Below, in pieces: positions 48,877 to 57,867 of a stretch of DNA of 64,000 bases (positions are counted from its first letter, which is position 1; each line of letters opens with the position of its first letter). The DNA comes from an uncultured Oscillibacter sp. (GTDB taxonomy: Bacteria > Bacillota > Clostridia > Oscillospirales > Oscillospiraceae), in NCBI GenBank assembly GCA_910578935.1, contig CAJTSM010000008.1, forward strand, positions 51,960-115,959, read 5' to 3'. The notes below the pieces were generated by a model. It saw nothing but the letters and a program-made list of their open reading frames with translations, was not told where the DNA came from and did no database searches. The translations under genes were made by a program, and so were the position numbers.

Positions 48877-49137
48877 ATGAGCAGATCCATTAAGAAAGGC
48901 CCGTACGTTGCCCCCGAGCTCCTGAAGCGGGTCGAGGAAATGAACGCGAAGAACGAGAAGAAGGTCCTCAAGACCTGGAGCCGCAGCTCTACCATCTTCC
49001 CCTCCTTCGTGGGCCACACCATCGCCGTGCACGATGGCCGGAAGCACGTGCCCGTCTACGTCCAGGAGGACATGGTCGGCCACAAGCTGGGTGAGTTCGC
49101 CCCCACCCGCACCTTCCGCGGACACCGGAAGGACTGA
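48877..49137 (+). CDS. rpsS: 30S ribosomal protein S19
   Basis: 86 aa, 30S head. SRSIKKGPYVAPELLKRV and TWSRSSTIFPSFVGHTIAVH are family signatures. Confidence 0.97.
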   Translation: MSRSIKKGPYVAPELLKRVEEMNAKNEKKVLKTWSRSSTIFPSFVGHTIAVHDGRKHVPVYVQEDMVGHKLGEFAPTRTFRGHRKD

Positions 49138-49157
49138 GTTGAAGGAGGATGCAGAAC

Positions 49158-49502
49158 ATGGAAAATAAAGTTGCGAAGGCCTATCTGCGCTACGTCCGCA
49201 TCGCCCCCCGGAAGGTCCAGATCGTCTGCGACCTGATCCGCGGCAAGGACGCGGGCAGCGCCATGGCCATCCTGATGCAGACCCCCAAGGCTGCCTCCGA
49301 GCCCCTGCAGAAGCTGCTGAAGAGCGCCGTTGCCAACGCCGAGAACAATTTCGGCATGGACCCCGCCAAGCTGGTGGTGTCCGAGGTGTACGCCACCCCC
49401 GGTCCCATCCTGAAGCGGATGATGCCCCGGGCCCAGGGCCGCGCCTACCGTATCAACAAGCGCACTTCTCACGTCACCCTGGCTGTGGCGGAAAAGGCAT
49501 AA
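49158..49502 (+). CDS. rplV: 50S ribosomal protein L22
   Basis: 114 aa, lines the exit tunnel. AYLRYVRIAPRKVQIVCDLIRG is visible. I chose ATG 49158 because GGAGG lies 9 bases before it; the ATG at 49149 overlaps that RBS. Confidence 0.95.
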   Translation: MENKVAKAYLRYVRIAPRKVQIVCDLIRGKDAGSAMAILMQTPKAASEPLQKLLKSAVANAENNFGMDPAKLVVSEVYATPGPILKRMMPRAQGRAYRINKRTSHVTLAVAEKA

Positions 49503-49520
49503 GAGGGAGGAGAACCGTTT

Positions 49521-50434
49521 ATGGGACAGAAAGTCAATCCCCACGGCCTGCGTGTGGGCGTTATCAAAGACTGGGATTCCCGCTGGTATGCCAGTGACGA
49601 GAAGGTCGGCGACCTGATCGTGGAGGACCAGAAGATCCGCAAATACCTGAAAAAGACCCTGTACGGCGCCGGCGTGCCCAAGATCGAGATCGAGCGCAGC
49701 GGCGACGTGGTGACGGTGTTCCTGCACTGCGCCCGCCCCGGCATGGTCATCGGCAAGGGCGGCGAGCAGATCGAGCAGTACCGCCTGGCTGTTGAGAAGC
49801 TGGTGGGCAAGAAGGTCCGCCTGAACATCGTCGAGGTCCGCAACCCCGACATGAACGCCCAGCTGGTGGCGGAGAACATCGCCCAGCAGCTGGAAAAGCG
49901 CATCTCCCACCGCCGCGCCATGAAGAACGCCATGGCCCGGGCCATGCGGGCCGGCGCCAAAGGCATCAAGACCTGCTGCTCCGGCCGTCTGGGCGGCCGC
50001 GAAATCGCGGGCGTAGAGCACTACCACGAGGGGACCATCCCCCTGCAGACCATCCGGGCCGACATCGAGTACGGCTTTGCGGAGGCTGCCACCACCTTCG
50101 GCCGCATCGGCGTGAAGGTGTGGATCTACAAGGGCGAGGTGCTGAGCCAGACCCTGCGCACCACCCCCCGTACCATGGACACCTCCAAGCCCTATCAGGA
50201 GCGCCGGGAGCGTCGTCCCCGCCGCGACGGCGACCGCCGGGGCGGCTTCAATCGGGACCGTCAGGGCGGCGGCTTCAACCGCGCCGGAGGCGGCGGACGG
50301 CCCGGCCAGGGCGGCGGCTTCAACCGCGCCGGCGGCGCCCCCCGTCCCCAGGGCGGCTTCAACCGCGCCCCCGCCCGTCCCGCCCCCGCAGCGCCCGCCG
50401 CTCCCGCGGCCCCCAAGGAAGGAGGAAGCAACTA

Positions 50435-50435
<1 letters not shown>
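49521..50435 (+). CDS. rpsC: 30S ribosomal protein S3 with Gly/Arg-rich C-terminal extension
   Basis: 304 aa, against about 215-220 usual. The core to about residue 213 is complete: GQKVNPHGLRVGVIKDWDSRW, and the KH motif GMVIGKGGEQIEQYR. A low-complexity tail follows, with four GGFNR repeats (RGGFNRD, two GGGFNRA, QGGFNRA), RRERRPRRD and a closing Pro/Ala run. RGG-like tails usually bind RNA. The stop overlaps the rplP start. Confidence 0.95.
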
Positions 50436-50857
<422 letters not shown>

Positions 50858-50858
50858 G

Positions 50859-51068
50859 ATGAAGGCAAGTGAAATTCGTGAGATTCGCAAGATGACCCCG
50901 GAACAGCTGAACGAGAAGCTGACGGGGCTGAAGAAGGACCTGTTTTTCCTTCGTATGCAGCACGCCACCAACCAGCTGGACAATCCCGTGAAAATCCGGG
51001 AAACCAAGCATGACATTGCCCGAGTCAAGACCGTGCTCCGGGAGCTCTCCGCTTCCGGCAAGCAGTGA
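50859..51068 (+). CDS. rpmC: 50S ribosomal protein L29
   Basis: 69 aa, two-helix exit-site protein. EIREIRKMTPEQLNEKL and RIQHATNQLDNP-type (here RMQHATNQLDNP) segments are conserved. ATG 50859 follows the rplP stop by one base, with GCAGGTGAG as a weak RBS. Confidence 0.95.
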   Translation: MKASEIREIRKMTPEQLNEKLTGLKKDLFFLRMQHATNQLDNPVKIRETKHDIARVKTVLRELSASGKQ

Positions 51069-51085
51069 GAAGGAGGTAAGGAAAC

Positions 51086-51349
51086 ATGGACGAAAAGAGA
51101 ACTTCCTCCCGTAAGACCCGGGTTGGCAAGGTGGTATCCGACAAGATGGACAAGACCGTCGTGGTCGCCATCGAGGACCGGGTGGCCCACCCGCTGTACA
51201 AGAAGATTGTCGGCCGCACCTATAAGCTGAAGGCTCATGACGAGCAGAACAGCTGCGGCGTCGGCGACAAGGTAAAGGTGATGGAAACCCGCCCCCTGTC
51301 CAAGGATAAGCGCTGGCGCGTGGTCGAGATCATCGAGAAAGCGAAGTAA
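51086..51349 (+). CDS. rpsQ: 30S ribosomal protein S17
   Basis: 87 aa OB-fold protein. RVGKVVSDKMDKTVVVAIE and HPLYKKIVGRTYKLKAHDE are conserved. AAGGAGGTAAGG precedes the ATG. Confidence 0.96.
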   Translation: MDEKRTSSRKTRVGKVVSDKMDKTVVVAIEDRVAHPLYKKIVGRTYKLKAHDEQNSCGVGDKVKVMETRPLSKDKRWRVVEIIEKAK

Positions 51350-51363
51350 GGAGGCGTCGAGAC

Positions 51364-51732
51364 ATGATTCAGCAGGAAACCTTCCTGAAGGTGGCCGACA
51401 ACACCGGCGCCAAGGAAATCAAGTGCATCCGCGTCCTGGGCGGTTCCAAGCGCAAATACGGGAACATCGGCGACGTGATCGTGGCCTCCGTCCGCAAGTC
51501 CGCCCCCGGCGGCACTGTGAAGAAGGGCGAAGTGGTCAAGGCCGTCATCGTCCGCTCCGCCAAGGGCATCCGCCGGAACGACGGGACCTATGTCCGGTTT
51601 GACGACAACGCCGCCGTCCTGATTAAGGACGACAAGAACCCCCGCGGCACCCGTATCTTTGGGCCCGTGGCCCGCGAGCTGCGGGACAAGGATTACATGA
51701 AGATCCTGTCCCTGGCGCCCGAAGTGATTTGA
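51364..51732 (+). CDS. rplN: 50S ribosomal protein L14
   Basis: 122 aa. MIQQETFLKVADNTGAKEI and the ARELRDKDYMKILSLAPEVI end are canonical. No change from the usual length. Confidence 0.97.
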   Translation: MIQQETFLKVADNTGAKEIKCIRVLGGSKRKYGNIGDVIVASVRKSAPGGTVKKGEVVKAVIVRSAKGIRRNDGTYVRFDDNAAVLIKDDKNPRGTRIFGPVARELRDKDYMKILSLAPEVI

Positions 51733-51745
51733 GGAGGGCAAGGAA

Positions 51746-52075
51746 ATGTCTATGAACATCAAAAAGGGCGACACGGTCGTCCGCCTCTCCGGCGACGGCG
51801 GTAAGGACAAGGACCTGAGCACCCACCAGGGCAAGGTCATTGCCACCCTGCCGAAGGAGAATAAAGTCGTGGTGGAGGGCATGAACATGGTCACCTGCCA
51901 CATCAAGCCCCGCCGTCAGGGCGAGGAGGGCGGCATCGTCAAGCGGGAAGCCGCCATCGCGGCCTGCAAGGTCCAGGTAGTCTGCCCCAAGTGCGGTAAG
52001 CCCACCCGGGTGGGCCACAAGGTCGAAGACGGCAAGAAAACCCGCGTCTGCAAAAAGTGCGGCGCTGAGCTGTAA
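51746..52075 (+). CDS. rplX: 50S ribosomal protein L24
   Basis: 109 aa, assembly initiator. It has a KOW motif (KKGDTVVRLSGDGGKDKDL) and a C-terminal zinc ribbon with two CxxC pairs (VVCPKCGK and RVCKKCGAEL), a form with four Cys. Confidence 0.95.
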   Translation: MSMNIKKGDTVVRLSGDGGKDKDLSTHQGKVIATLPKENKVVVEGMNMVTCHIKPRRQGEEGGIVKREAAIAACKVQVVCPKCGKPTRVGHKVEDGKKTRVCKKCGAEL

Positions 52076-52092
52076 GAGAGGAGGAGTTACAA

Positions 52093-52647
52093 ATGGCTGA
52101 TCAGAAAGTGCCCAATCTGAAGGCGAAATACACGGCCGAGGTCGCTCCCGCTCTGATGAAGCAGTTCGGCTATAAGAGCGTCATGCAGATTCCCAAAATC
52201 GACAAGGTGGTCGTAAACGTGGGCTGCGGCGAAGCCAAGGAAAACGTCAAGATCCTGGACAACGTGGTCCGGGACCTGGCCCAGATCACCGGCCAGAAGC
52301 CCATTATCACCCGTTCCCGGAAAAACATCGCCAACTTCAAGCTCCGTGAGAACATGCCCATCGGCGCGAAGGTCACCCTCCGCGGCGAGAAGATGTGGGA
52401 GTTCCTGGACCGCCTGTTTAATGTGGCTCTGCCCCGTGTCCGCGATTTCCAGGGCATCAGCCCCAACGCCTTCGACGGCCGGGGCAACTACGCTCTGGGC
52501 ATCCGGGAGCAGCTGATCTTCCCCGAGATCGAGTATGACAAGATCGACAAGATCCGGGGCATGGATGTGGTCATCTGCACCACCGCGCACACCGACGAAG
52601 AGGCCCGCGCCCTGCTTACCCAGGTCGGCGCGCCCTTCGCCCGCTAA
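52093..52647 (+). CDS. rplE: 50S ribosomal protein L5
   Basis: 184 aa, binds 5S rRNA and contacts P-site tRNA. GQKPIITRSRKNIANFKLRE and the FDGRGNYALGIREQLIFPEI motif are visible. Confidence 0.96.
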   Translation: MADQKVPNLKAKYTAEVAPALMKQFGYKSVMQIPKIDKVVVNVGCGEAKENVKILDNVVRDLAQITGQKPIITRSRKNIANFKLRENMPIGAKVTLRGEKMWEFLDRLFNVALPRVRDFQGISPNAFDGRGNYALGIREQLIFPEIEYDKIDKIRGMDVVICTTAHTDEEARALLTQVGAPFAR

Positions 52648-52661
52648 GGAGGGAGAGAAGA

Positions 52662-52847
52662 ATGGCTAAGAAATCCATGATTCTGAAGCAGCAGCGCCCT
52701 GCCAAGTACTCCAGCCGGAAGTACAACCGCTGCAAGCTCTGCGGCCGTCCCCACGCCTATCTCCGGGACTACGGCGTCTGCCGGATCTGCTTCCGGGAAC
52801 TGGCCTACAAGGGCGAGATTCCCGGCGTGCGGAAGGCGTCCTTCTGA
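52662..52847 (+). CDS. rpsZ: 30S ribosomal protein S14, zinc-binding type
   Basis: 61 aa, short type-Z S14. The zinc ligands are CKLCG and CRICF (two CxxC pairs), followed by FRELAYKGEIPGVRKASF. It is immediately followed by a long non-coding insert before rpsH. Confidence 0.96.
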   Translation: MAKKSMILKQQRPAKYSSRKYNRCKLCGRPHAYLRDYGVCRICFRELAYKGEIPGVRKASF

Positions 52848-53273
52848 GGCTGAGGCGTCGGAAATTCCGCTCTGCTGCGTCCCCGTCTGTCGGCGAGGAC
52901 TCCGCCCGCTCCATTCCCTCCGCCTCCCTTCAAGGGGGAGCAGGCTCCCCCTTGAGCAACCCCCATCCCCTGCGGGGGACGGGGGACGAAGGACGGGGCT
53001 TGGAACGGTTAGACTGTGTTGTCGTCGCTCCGGCCTGGATAAATACTAGGCCACAGAGCGTGATAAAGTTCTTTTTCGCTTCCTTTTTCCACTTCGTGGA
53101 CGTACTCCACTAAGATTTTGTTTCACAAAATCAAGTGTCGCTACAGTCTTTCAAGAAAAAGGAAGGGCAGACGGCGAAAGGTCATGGCCAATCGGGGATT
53201 GGTCCCAATTGGTCATGATACCTCGCTGCTGAAGCGGCCAAAGGCCGCAACTCTAAAATAGGAGGATTCAACT
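52848..53273 (+). other. 426-bp non-coding insert inside the spc operon
   Basis: Normally a few to tens of bases separate rpsZ and rpsH. Here 426 bp hold several hairpins: a perfect 10-bp stem CAAGGGGGAG/CTCCCCCTTG (52931-52954), a C/G-rich stem (about 52962-52986), CACT-GATTTTG/CAAAATC-AGTG (53108-53137), and CATGGCCAAT/ATTGGTCATG (53183-53217). There is no ORF with an RBS, and no clear promoter. It may be a dispersed intergenic element inserted in the operon. Confidence 0.6.
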
Positions 53274-53672
53274 ATGCATATCACCGATCCGGTTGCGGAT
53301 ATGCTCACCCGCATCCGCAACGCCGTCAGCGCGAAGCACGACACCGTCGACGTCCCCGCTTCCAACATGAAAAAGAGCATCGCTCAGATTCTGCTGGATG
53401 AGGGCTATATCAAGAATTTCCAAATCGTGGACGACGGCACCCAGGGCAAGATTCACATCACCCTGAAGTACAACGCGGGCAAGGAAAAGGTCATCACCGG
53501 CCTGCGCCGCGTCTCCAAGCCGGGCCTTCGGGTCTACGTGGGCGCCGACGAGCTGCCCCGCGTGCTCCGGGGCTTGGGCATCGCTATCATCTCCACGTCC
53601 AAGGGCGTCATGACCGACAAGAAGGCCCGCGAGCTCCATGTCGGCGGCGAAGTCCTGGCGTTTGTCTGGTAA
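53274..53672 (+). CDS. rpsH: 30S ribosomal protein S8
   Basis: 132 aa, central-domain assembly protein that in E. coli represses the spc operon. ITDPVADMLTRIRNAVSAKHD and the C-terminal STSKGVMTDKKARE motif are conserved. AGGAGG is present before the ATG. Confidence 0.97.
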   Translation: MHITDPVADMLTRIRNAVSAKHDTVDVPASNMKKSIAQILLDEGYIKNFQIVDDGTQGKIHITLKYNAGKEKVITGLRRVSKPGLRVYVGADELPRVLRGLGIAIISTSKGVMTDKKARELHVGGEVLAFVW

Positions 53673-53687
53673 GGAGGGTATTGAACA

Positions 53688-54233
53688 ATGTCTAGAATTG
53701 GCAGAATGCCCATTACCGTCCCCGCCGGCGTGACCGTGAACATCGCCGAGGGTAATGTGGTTACCGTGAAGGGACCCAAGGGCCAGCTGACCCGCGCGCT
53801 GCGCCCGGAGATGATTATTGAACAGGAAGGCACTGCGATCACCGTGAAGCGTCCTTCCGAGGATAAGCTGCACCGCAGCCTCCACGGCCTGACCCGCACG
53901 CTTTTGCACAACATGGTCGTCGGCGTTACCGACGGCTACGCCAAGGAGCTGGAAGTCAACGGCGTGGGCTACCGTGTGGCCAAAGAGGGAAGCAACCTGG
54001 TCATGAACCTGGGTTATTCCCATCAGGTGATCGTTTCTGAGGTGGAGGGCATCACCATCGAAGTTCCCTCCCCGAATAAAATTATCATCCGCGGCTGCGA
54101 CAAGGAGGCCGTCGGCCAGTTTGCCGCTGAGGTCCGCGAGAAGCGCCCGCCTGAGCCGTATAAGGGCAAGGGCATTAAGTACGCCAATGAAACCATCCGC
54201 CGCAAGGTCGGTAAGACCGGCGCCAAGAAGTAA
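53688..54233 (+). CDS. rplF: 50S ribosomal protein L6
   Basis: 181 aa. SRIGRMPITVPAGVTV and EPYKGKGIKYANETIRRKVGKTG are canonical ends. Confidence 0.97.
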   Translation: MSRIGRMPITVPAGVTVNIAEGNVVTVKGPKGQLTRALRPEMIIEQEGTAITVKRPSEDKLHRSLHGLTRTLLHNMVVGVTDGYAKELEVNGVGYRVAKEGSNLVMNLGYSHQVIVSEVEGITIEVPSPNKIIIRGCDKEAVGQFAAEVREKRPPEPYKGKGIKYANETIRRKVGKTGAKK

Positions 54234-54247
54234 GGAGGTGTGCCGAA

Positions 54248-54607
54248 ATGATTAAAAGACCCAATACCAACGCCCAGCGTATGAAGCGCCATAAGAGAGT
54301 GCGCGCCAAGATCTCCGGCACTCCCGAGATGCCGCGCCTGAACGTATTCCGCAGCGAGGCCAATATCTATGCCCAGATCATCGACGATGTCGCCGGCGTG
54401 ACCTTGGTTTCCGCTTCCTCCCTGGATAAGGCCGTTGAGGGCTACGGCGGCAACGTCGCCGCCGCCACGGCGGTGGGCAAGCTCGTCGCTGAGCGGGCCA
54501 AGGCCAAGGGTATTGAAACCGTGGTCTTCGACCGCGGCGGCTACCTGTATCACGGCCGCGTGAAGGCTCTGGCCGAGGGCGCCCGCGAGGGCGGCCTGCA
54601 GTTCTAA
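54248..54607 (+). CDS. rplR: 50S ribosomal protein L18
   Basis: 119 aa, carries 5S rRNA. RHKRVRAKISGTPEMPRLNV and VVFDRGGYLYHGRVKALAEG are conserved. Confidence 0.97.
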   Translation: MIKRPNTNAQRMKRHKRVRAKISGTPEMPRLNVFRSEANIYAQIIDDVAGVTLVSASSLDKAVEGYGGNVAAATAVGKLVAERAKAKGIETVVFDRGGYLYHGRVKALAEGAREGGLQF

Positions 54608-54624
54608 GGAGGGAGGAACGTTCA

Positions 54625-55125
54625 ATGCCTAGATTTGAGAGAGAGCAGAGCGAGTATATTGAGAAAGTCGTATACCTGAACCGCGTTTCCAAGACCGTAA
54701 AGGGCGGCCGGGTCATGAAGTTCTCCGCCCTGGTGGTCGTGGGCGACGGCAAGGGCAAGGTCGGCTATGGCCTGGGCAAGGCCGCCGAAGTTCCCGAGGC
54801 CATCCGCAAGGGCATCGAGGCCGCGAAGAAAAACATGATCACCGTGACTCTGGCGGGCACTACCCTGCCCCATGAGACGATCGGTGAGGCCGGCGCGGGC
54901 CGGGTGCTGATGAAACCCGCCGCCCCCGGTACCGGCGTCATCGCCGGCGGCGCGGTCCGCGCCGTCGTGGAGGCCGCGGGCATCAAGGACATCCGTGCCA
55001 AGAGCCTCCGGTCCAACAACCCCAACAACGTCGTCGCCGCCGCCTTCCAAGGCCTGAAGTCCATGCGTGGCCCCGAGGAGGTCGCCCGCATCCGGGGCAA
55101 GAGCGTCGAAGACATCGTGGGTTAA
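54625..55125 (+). CDS. rpsE: 30S ribosomal protein S5
   Basis: 166 aa, decoding-fidelity protein. It starts directly with the dsRBD-like domain (VVYLNRVSKTVKGGRVMKFSA) and has GEAGAGRVLMKPAAPGTGVI. Confidence 0.96.
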   Translation: MPRFEREQSEYIEKVVYLNRVSKTVKGGRVMKFSALVVVGDGKGKVGYGLGKAAEVPEAIRKGIEAAKKNMITVTLAGTTLPHETIGEAGAGRVLMKPAAPGTGVIAGGAVRAVVEAAGIKDIRAKSLRSNNPNNVVAAAFQGLKSMRGPEEVARIRGKSVEDIVG

Positions 55126-55138
55126 GGAGGCGACAAAC

Positions 55139-55321
55139 GTGGCAAACTTAAGGATTGAGCTCGTCAAGAGCCTGAACGGCCGCCTGGAAAAGCAGGTTGC
55201 CACCGCGCATTCCCTGGGTCTGCGCAAGATCGGTGACGTCACCGTGCAGCCCGACAACGATCCCACCCGCGGAAAAGTGGCGAAGATCGGGTATCTGCTG
55301 CAAGTTACCGAAGAGAAGTAA
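55139..55321 (+). CDS. rpmD: 50S ribosomal protein L30
   Basis: 60 aa. LRIELVKSLNGRLEKQVATAHSLG is visible, and KIGYLLQV lies near the end. The start is GTG at 55139 with AAGGAGG upstream; an earlier in-frame start is inside rpsE. Confidence 0.95.
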   Translation: MANLRIELVKSLNGRLEKQVATAHSLGLRKIGDVTVQPDNDPTRGKVAKIGYLLQVTEEK

Positions 55322-55334
55322 GGAGGCGCCAATC

Positions 55335-55775
55335 ATGAAATTAAGCGAACTGTCTCCCGCCGAAGGCTCCGTCCGGCAGGCTTACCGCAAGGGCCGGGGC
55401 GCCGGCAGCGGCAACGGAAAGACCGGCGGCCGGGGCCACAAGGGCCAGAAGGCCCGCTCCGGCGGCAAGGTCCGCGTGGGCTTTGAGGGCGGCCAGATGC
55501 CTCTGGCCCGCCGGGTCCCCAAGCGCGGCTTCAACAACATCTTCGCGAAGCCCCTGGAGGTCGTGAATCTCAGTGCCCTGAACGCGTTTAACGACGGAGA
55601 CACCGTCACTGCCGAGGCGCTGCTGGAAAAGGGCGTCCTCAGCAAATGTGAGTACGGCTTCAAGGTCCTGGGCAACGGGAAGCTCACGAAAAAGGTCAAT
55701 GTCAAGGCCAACGCTTTCTCCGCGTCTGCCAAGGAGGCCATCGAGGCAGCCGGCGGAAAGGCGGAGGTGAAGTAA
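55335..55775 (+). CDS. rplO: 50S ribosomal protein L15
   Basis: 146 aa. MKLSELSPAEGSVRQAYRKGR and the Gly-rich GRGAGSGNGKTGGRGHKGQ region are typical. ATG 55335 has AGGAGG upstream. Confidence 0.96.
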   Translation: MKLSELSPAEGSVRQAYRKGRGAGSGNGKTGGRGHKGQKARSGGKVRVGFEGGQMPLARRVPKRGFNNIFAKPLEVVNLSALNAFNDGDTVTAEALLEKGVLSKCEYGFKVLGNGKLTKKVNVKANAFSASAKEAIEAAGGKAEVK

Positions 55776-55776
55776 C

Positions 55777-57153
55777 GTGATCCAAACCGTTCGCAAAGCC
55801 TGGGCCATCCCCGAGCTGAAAAAGAAGATCGTCTTCACGCTGCTGATCCTGCTGATTTTCCGGATCGGCAACGCCATCACCGTCCCCTATATCGACGTGA
55901 CCCAGCTGGAAGCCCAGCTCAAGGGCATGGGCGCGACGATCCTGGGTCTGTACAACGTGATGAGCGGCGGCGCCTTTGCCACCGCCACGGTCTTCGCCCT
56001 GAGCATCCAGCCCTATATCAACAGCTCCATTATCATTCAGCTGCTGACCGTCGCCATCCCGTACCTGGAGAACCTGGCCAAGGACGGCGGCGAGGAGGGC
56101 CGGAAGAAGATCCAGTCCATCACCCGGTACACCACCGTGGCTATCGCCATTCTCCAGGCCGTGGGCTACTACTTCATGATGAAGCGCTACGGCATCCTGG
56201 CCCCCGGGGCCGACGGCATCTGGCCCGCTCTGGTTATCATCGTGTCTTTCATCGCCGGTTCCTCCTTCGTCATGTGGATGGGCGAGCAGGTCACCGAGTT
56301 CGGCGTGGGCAACGGCATTTCCATCATCCTCTTCGCGGGCATTGTCTCCCGGGTTCCCAACATGGTTTCCAGCATGATTCAGGGCGTGAGCCGGTGGTCT
56401 GCGAAAAACAGCGGCGACATGACACTGGAGAGCTTGACCCAGTCCGGCTACACCGCTGAGCAGGCCCGGCAGATTCTGGACAGTGCCATGGCCCCCTGGG
56501 CGATTGTTCTGCTCCTGGTGGGCGGCCTGGCCCTGATCGCCTTCATCGTGTTCATCAACGACGCCGAGCGCCGCATCCCCGTGCAGTACGCCAAGCGTCA
56601 GGTGGGCCGGAAAATGTACGGCGGCCAGAGCAGCAACCTGCCCATGAAGGTGAGCATGGCCGGCGTCCTGCCCGTCATCTTCGCCCAGAGCATCGCCTCT
56701 TTGCCGATTACCATCTGGAGTTTTGTGGGCATTCCCGCCGAGGGCACCGTGTCCCGGAGCATCTACGACGCCATCGATACGAAGTCCGTGGTCTATATGG
56801 TGGTCTATTTTATCCTGATTATCGGCTTCGCCTATTTCTACTCCAGCATCCAGTTCAATCCCGTGGAAATTGCCAACAACATGAAGAAGCAGGGCGGCTT
56901 TATTCCCGGCTTCCGCCCCGGCAAGCCCACTGTGGATTTCATCAAAAAGGTGCTGAATAAGATCACCCTCTTCGGCGCGATCTATCTTGGCATCGTGGCG
57001 ATCTGCCCCCTGATCGTGGGCAGGATCATTGGCAACAACTCCGTGGCCATCGGCGGCACTTCCGTCATCATTGTGGTGGGCGTGGCGCTGGAGACGGTCA
57101 AGGCCCTGGAATCCCAGATGCTGATGCGTCAGTACAAGGGTTTCCTGGAGTAA
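55777..57153 (+). CDS. secY: protein translocase subunit SecY
   Basis: 458 aa, the ten-segment channel of the Sec translocon. FRIGNAITVPYID, PYINSSIIIQLLTVAIP and GGQSSNLPMKVSMAGVLPVIFA are recognisable. It is slightly longer than Bacillus SecY, with a loop insert at about 200-230 (RWSAKNSGDMTLESL). The start is GTG at 55777, two bases after rplO. Confidence 0.95.
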   Translation: MIQTVRKAWAIPELKKKIVFTLLILLIFRIGNAITVPYIDVTQLEAQLKGMGATILGLYNVMSGGAFATATVFALSIQPYINSSIIIQLLTVAIPYLENLAKDGGEEGRKKIQSITRYTTVAIAILQAVGYYFMMKRYGILAPGADGIWPALVIIVSFIAGSSFVMWMGEQVTEFGVGNGISIILFAGIVSRVPNMVSSMIQGVSRWSAKNSGDMTLESLTQSGYTAEQARQILDSAMAPWAIVLLLVGGLALIAFIVFINDAERRIPVQYAKRQVGRKMYGGQSSNLPMKVSMAGVLPVIFAQSIASLPITIWSFVGIPAEGTVSRSIYDAIDTKSVVYMVVYFILIIGFAYFYSSIQFNPVEIANNMKKQGGFIPGFRPGKPTVDFIKKVLNKITLFGAIYLGIVAICPLIVGRIIGNNSVAIGGTSVIIVVGVALETVKALESQMLMRQYKGFLE

Positions 57154-57230
57154 TACCACCAGACATTGGATGCCGGCGCCGGGTGGGGCCGTGGGCCCCG
57201 CCCGCGCCCGGAACACAGGAGGTTTTAATT

Positions 57231-57863
57231 ATGAAATTGATCCTGTTGGGCGCCCCGGGCGCCGGAAAGGGTACACAGGCCGACATCCTGTGTGAAAAGC
57301 TGGGAATTCCCACCATCTCCACCGGCAACATTCTCCGGGCCGCCGTAAAGAACGGCACCCCCACCGGCCTGAAGGCCAAAGCCTTTATGGACGCGGGGCA
57401 GCTGGTGCCCGATGAAGTCATCATCGGCATCATCTCCGAGCGGCTGGCGGAGCCTGACTGCGCCAAGGGCTATATTCTGGACGGCGTGCCCCGCACCATC
57501 GCCCAGGCCGAAGCCCTGGAGAAAGCTGGAATCGTCTTTGATTCCGTTGTCTCTTTGGAAGTCAGCGACGAGACGATTATGGAGCGCATGAGCGGCCGCC
57601 GGGTCTGTCCGGACTGCGGCGCCAGCTACCACGTGGTGGCGGTGCCCCCCAAGGCGGAGGGCGTCTGCGACAAATGCGGCGGGAAATTGATCCAGCGGAA
57701 GGATGATGCCCCCGAGACGGTGAAATCCCGGCTTGAGGTCTATCATAAGGAGACGGAGCCCCTCAAGGCGTTCTACGCGGAGCGGGGCCTGCTGAAGACG
57801 GTGGAGAACCAGCCGACTGTGGAAGCCAATTCCCAGGCGATCCTCCGCGTTTTGGGGAGATGA
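57231..57863 (+). CDS. adk: adenylate kinase
   Basis: 210 aa, interconverts ATP + AMP and 2 ADP. The P-loop is GAPGAGKGTQ, and the LID has the four-Cys zinc motif (CPDC and CDKC) typical of Gram-positive Adk. The usual DGFPRT reads DGVPRT here, a Phe-to-Val change in a strongly conserved position. AGGAGG precedes ATG 57231. It is in the normal secY-adk-map order. Confidence 0.94.
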   Translation: MKLILLGAPGAGKGTQADILCEKLGIPTISTGNILRAAVKNGTPTGLKAKAFMDAGQLVPDEVIIGIISERLAEPDCAKGYILDGVPRTIAQAEALEKAGIVFDSVVSLEVSDETIMERMSGRRVCPDCGASYHVVAVPPKAEGVCDKCGGKLIQRKDDAPETVKSRLEVYHKETEPLKAFYAERGLLKTVENQPTVEANSQAILRVLGR

Positions 57864-57867
57864 CGGG

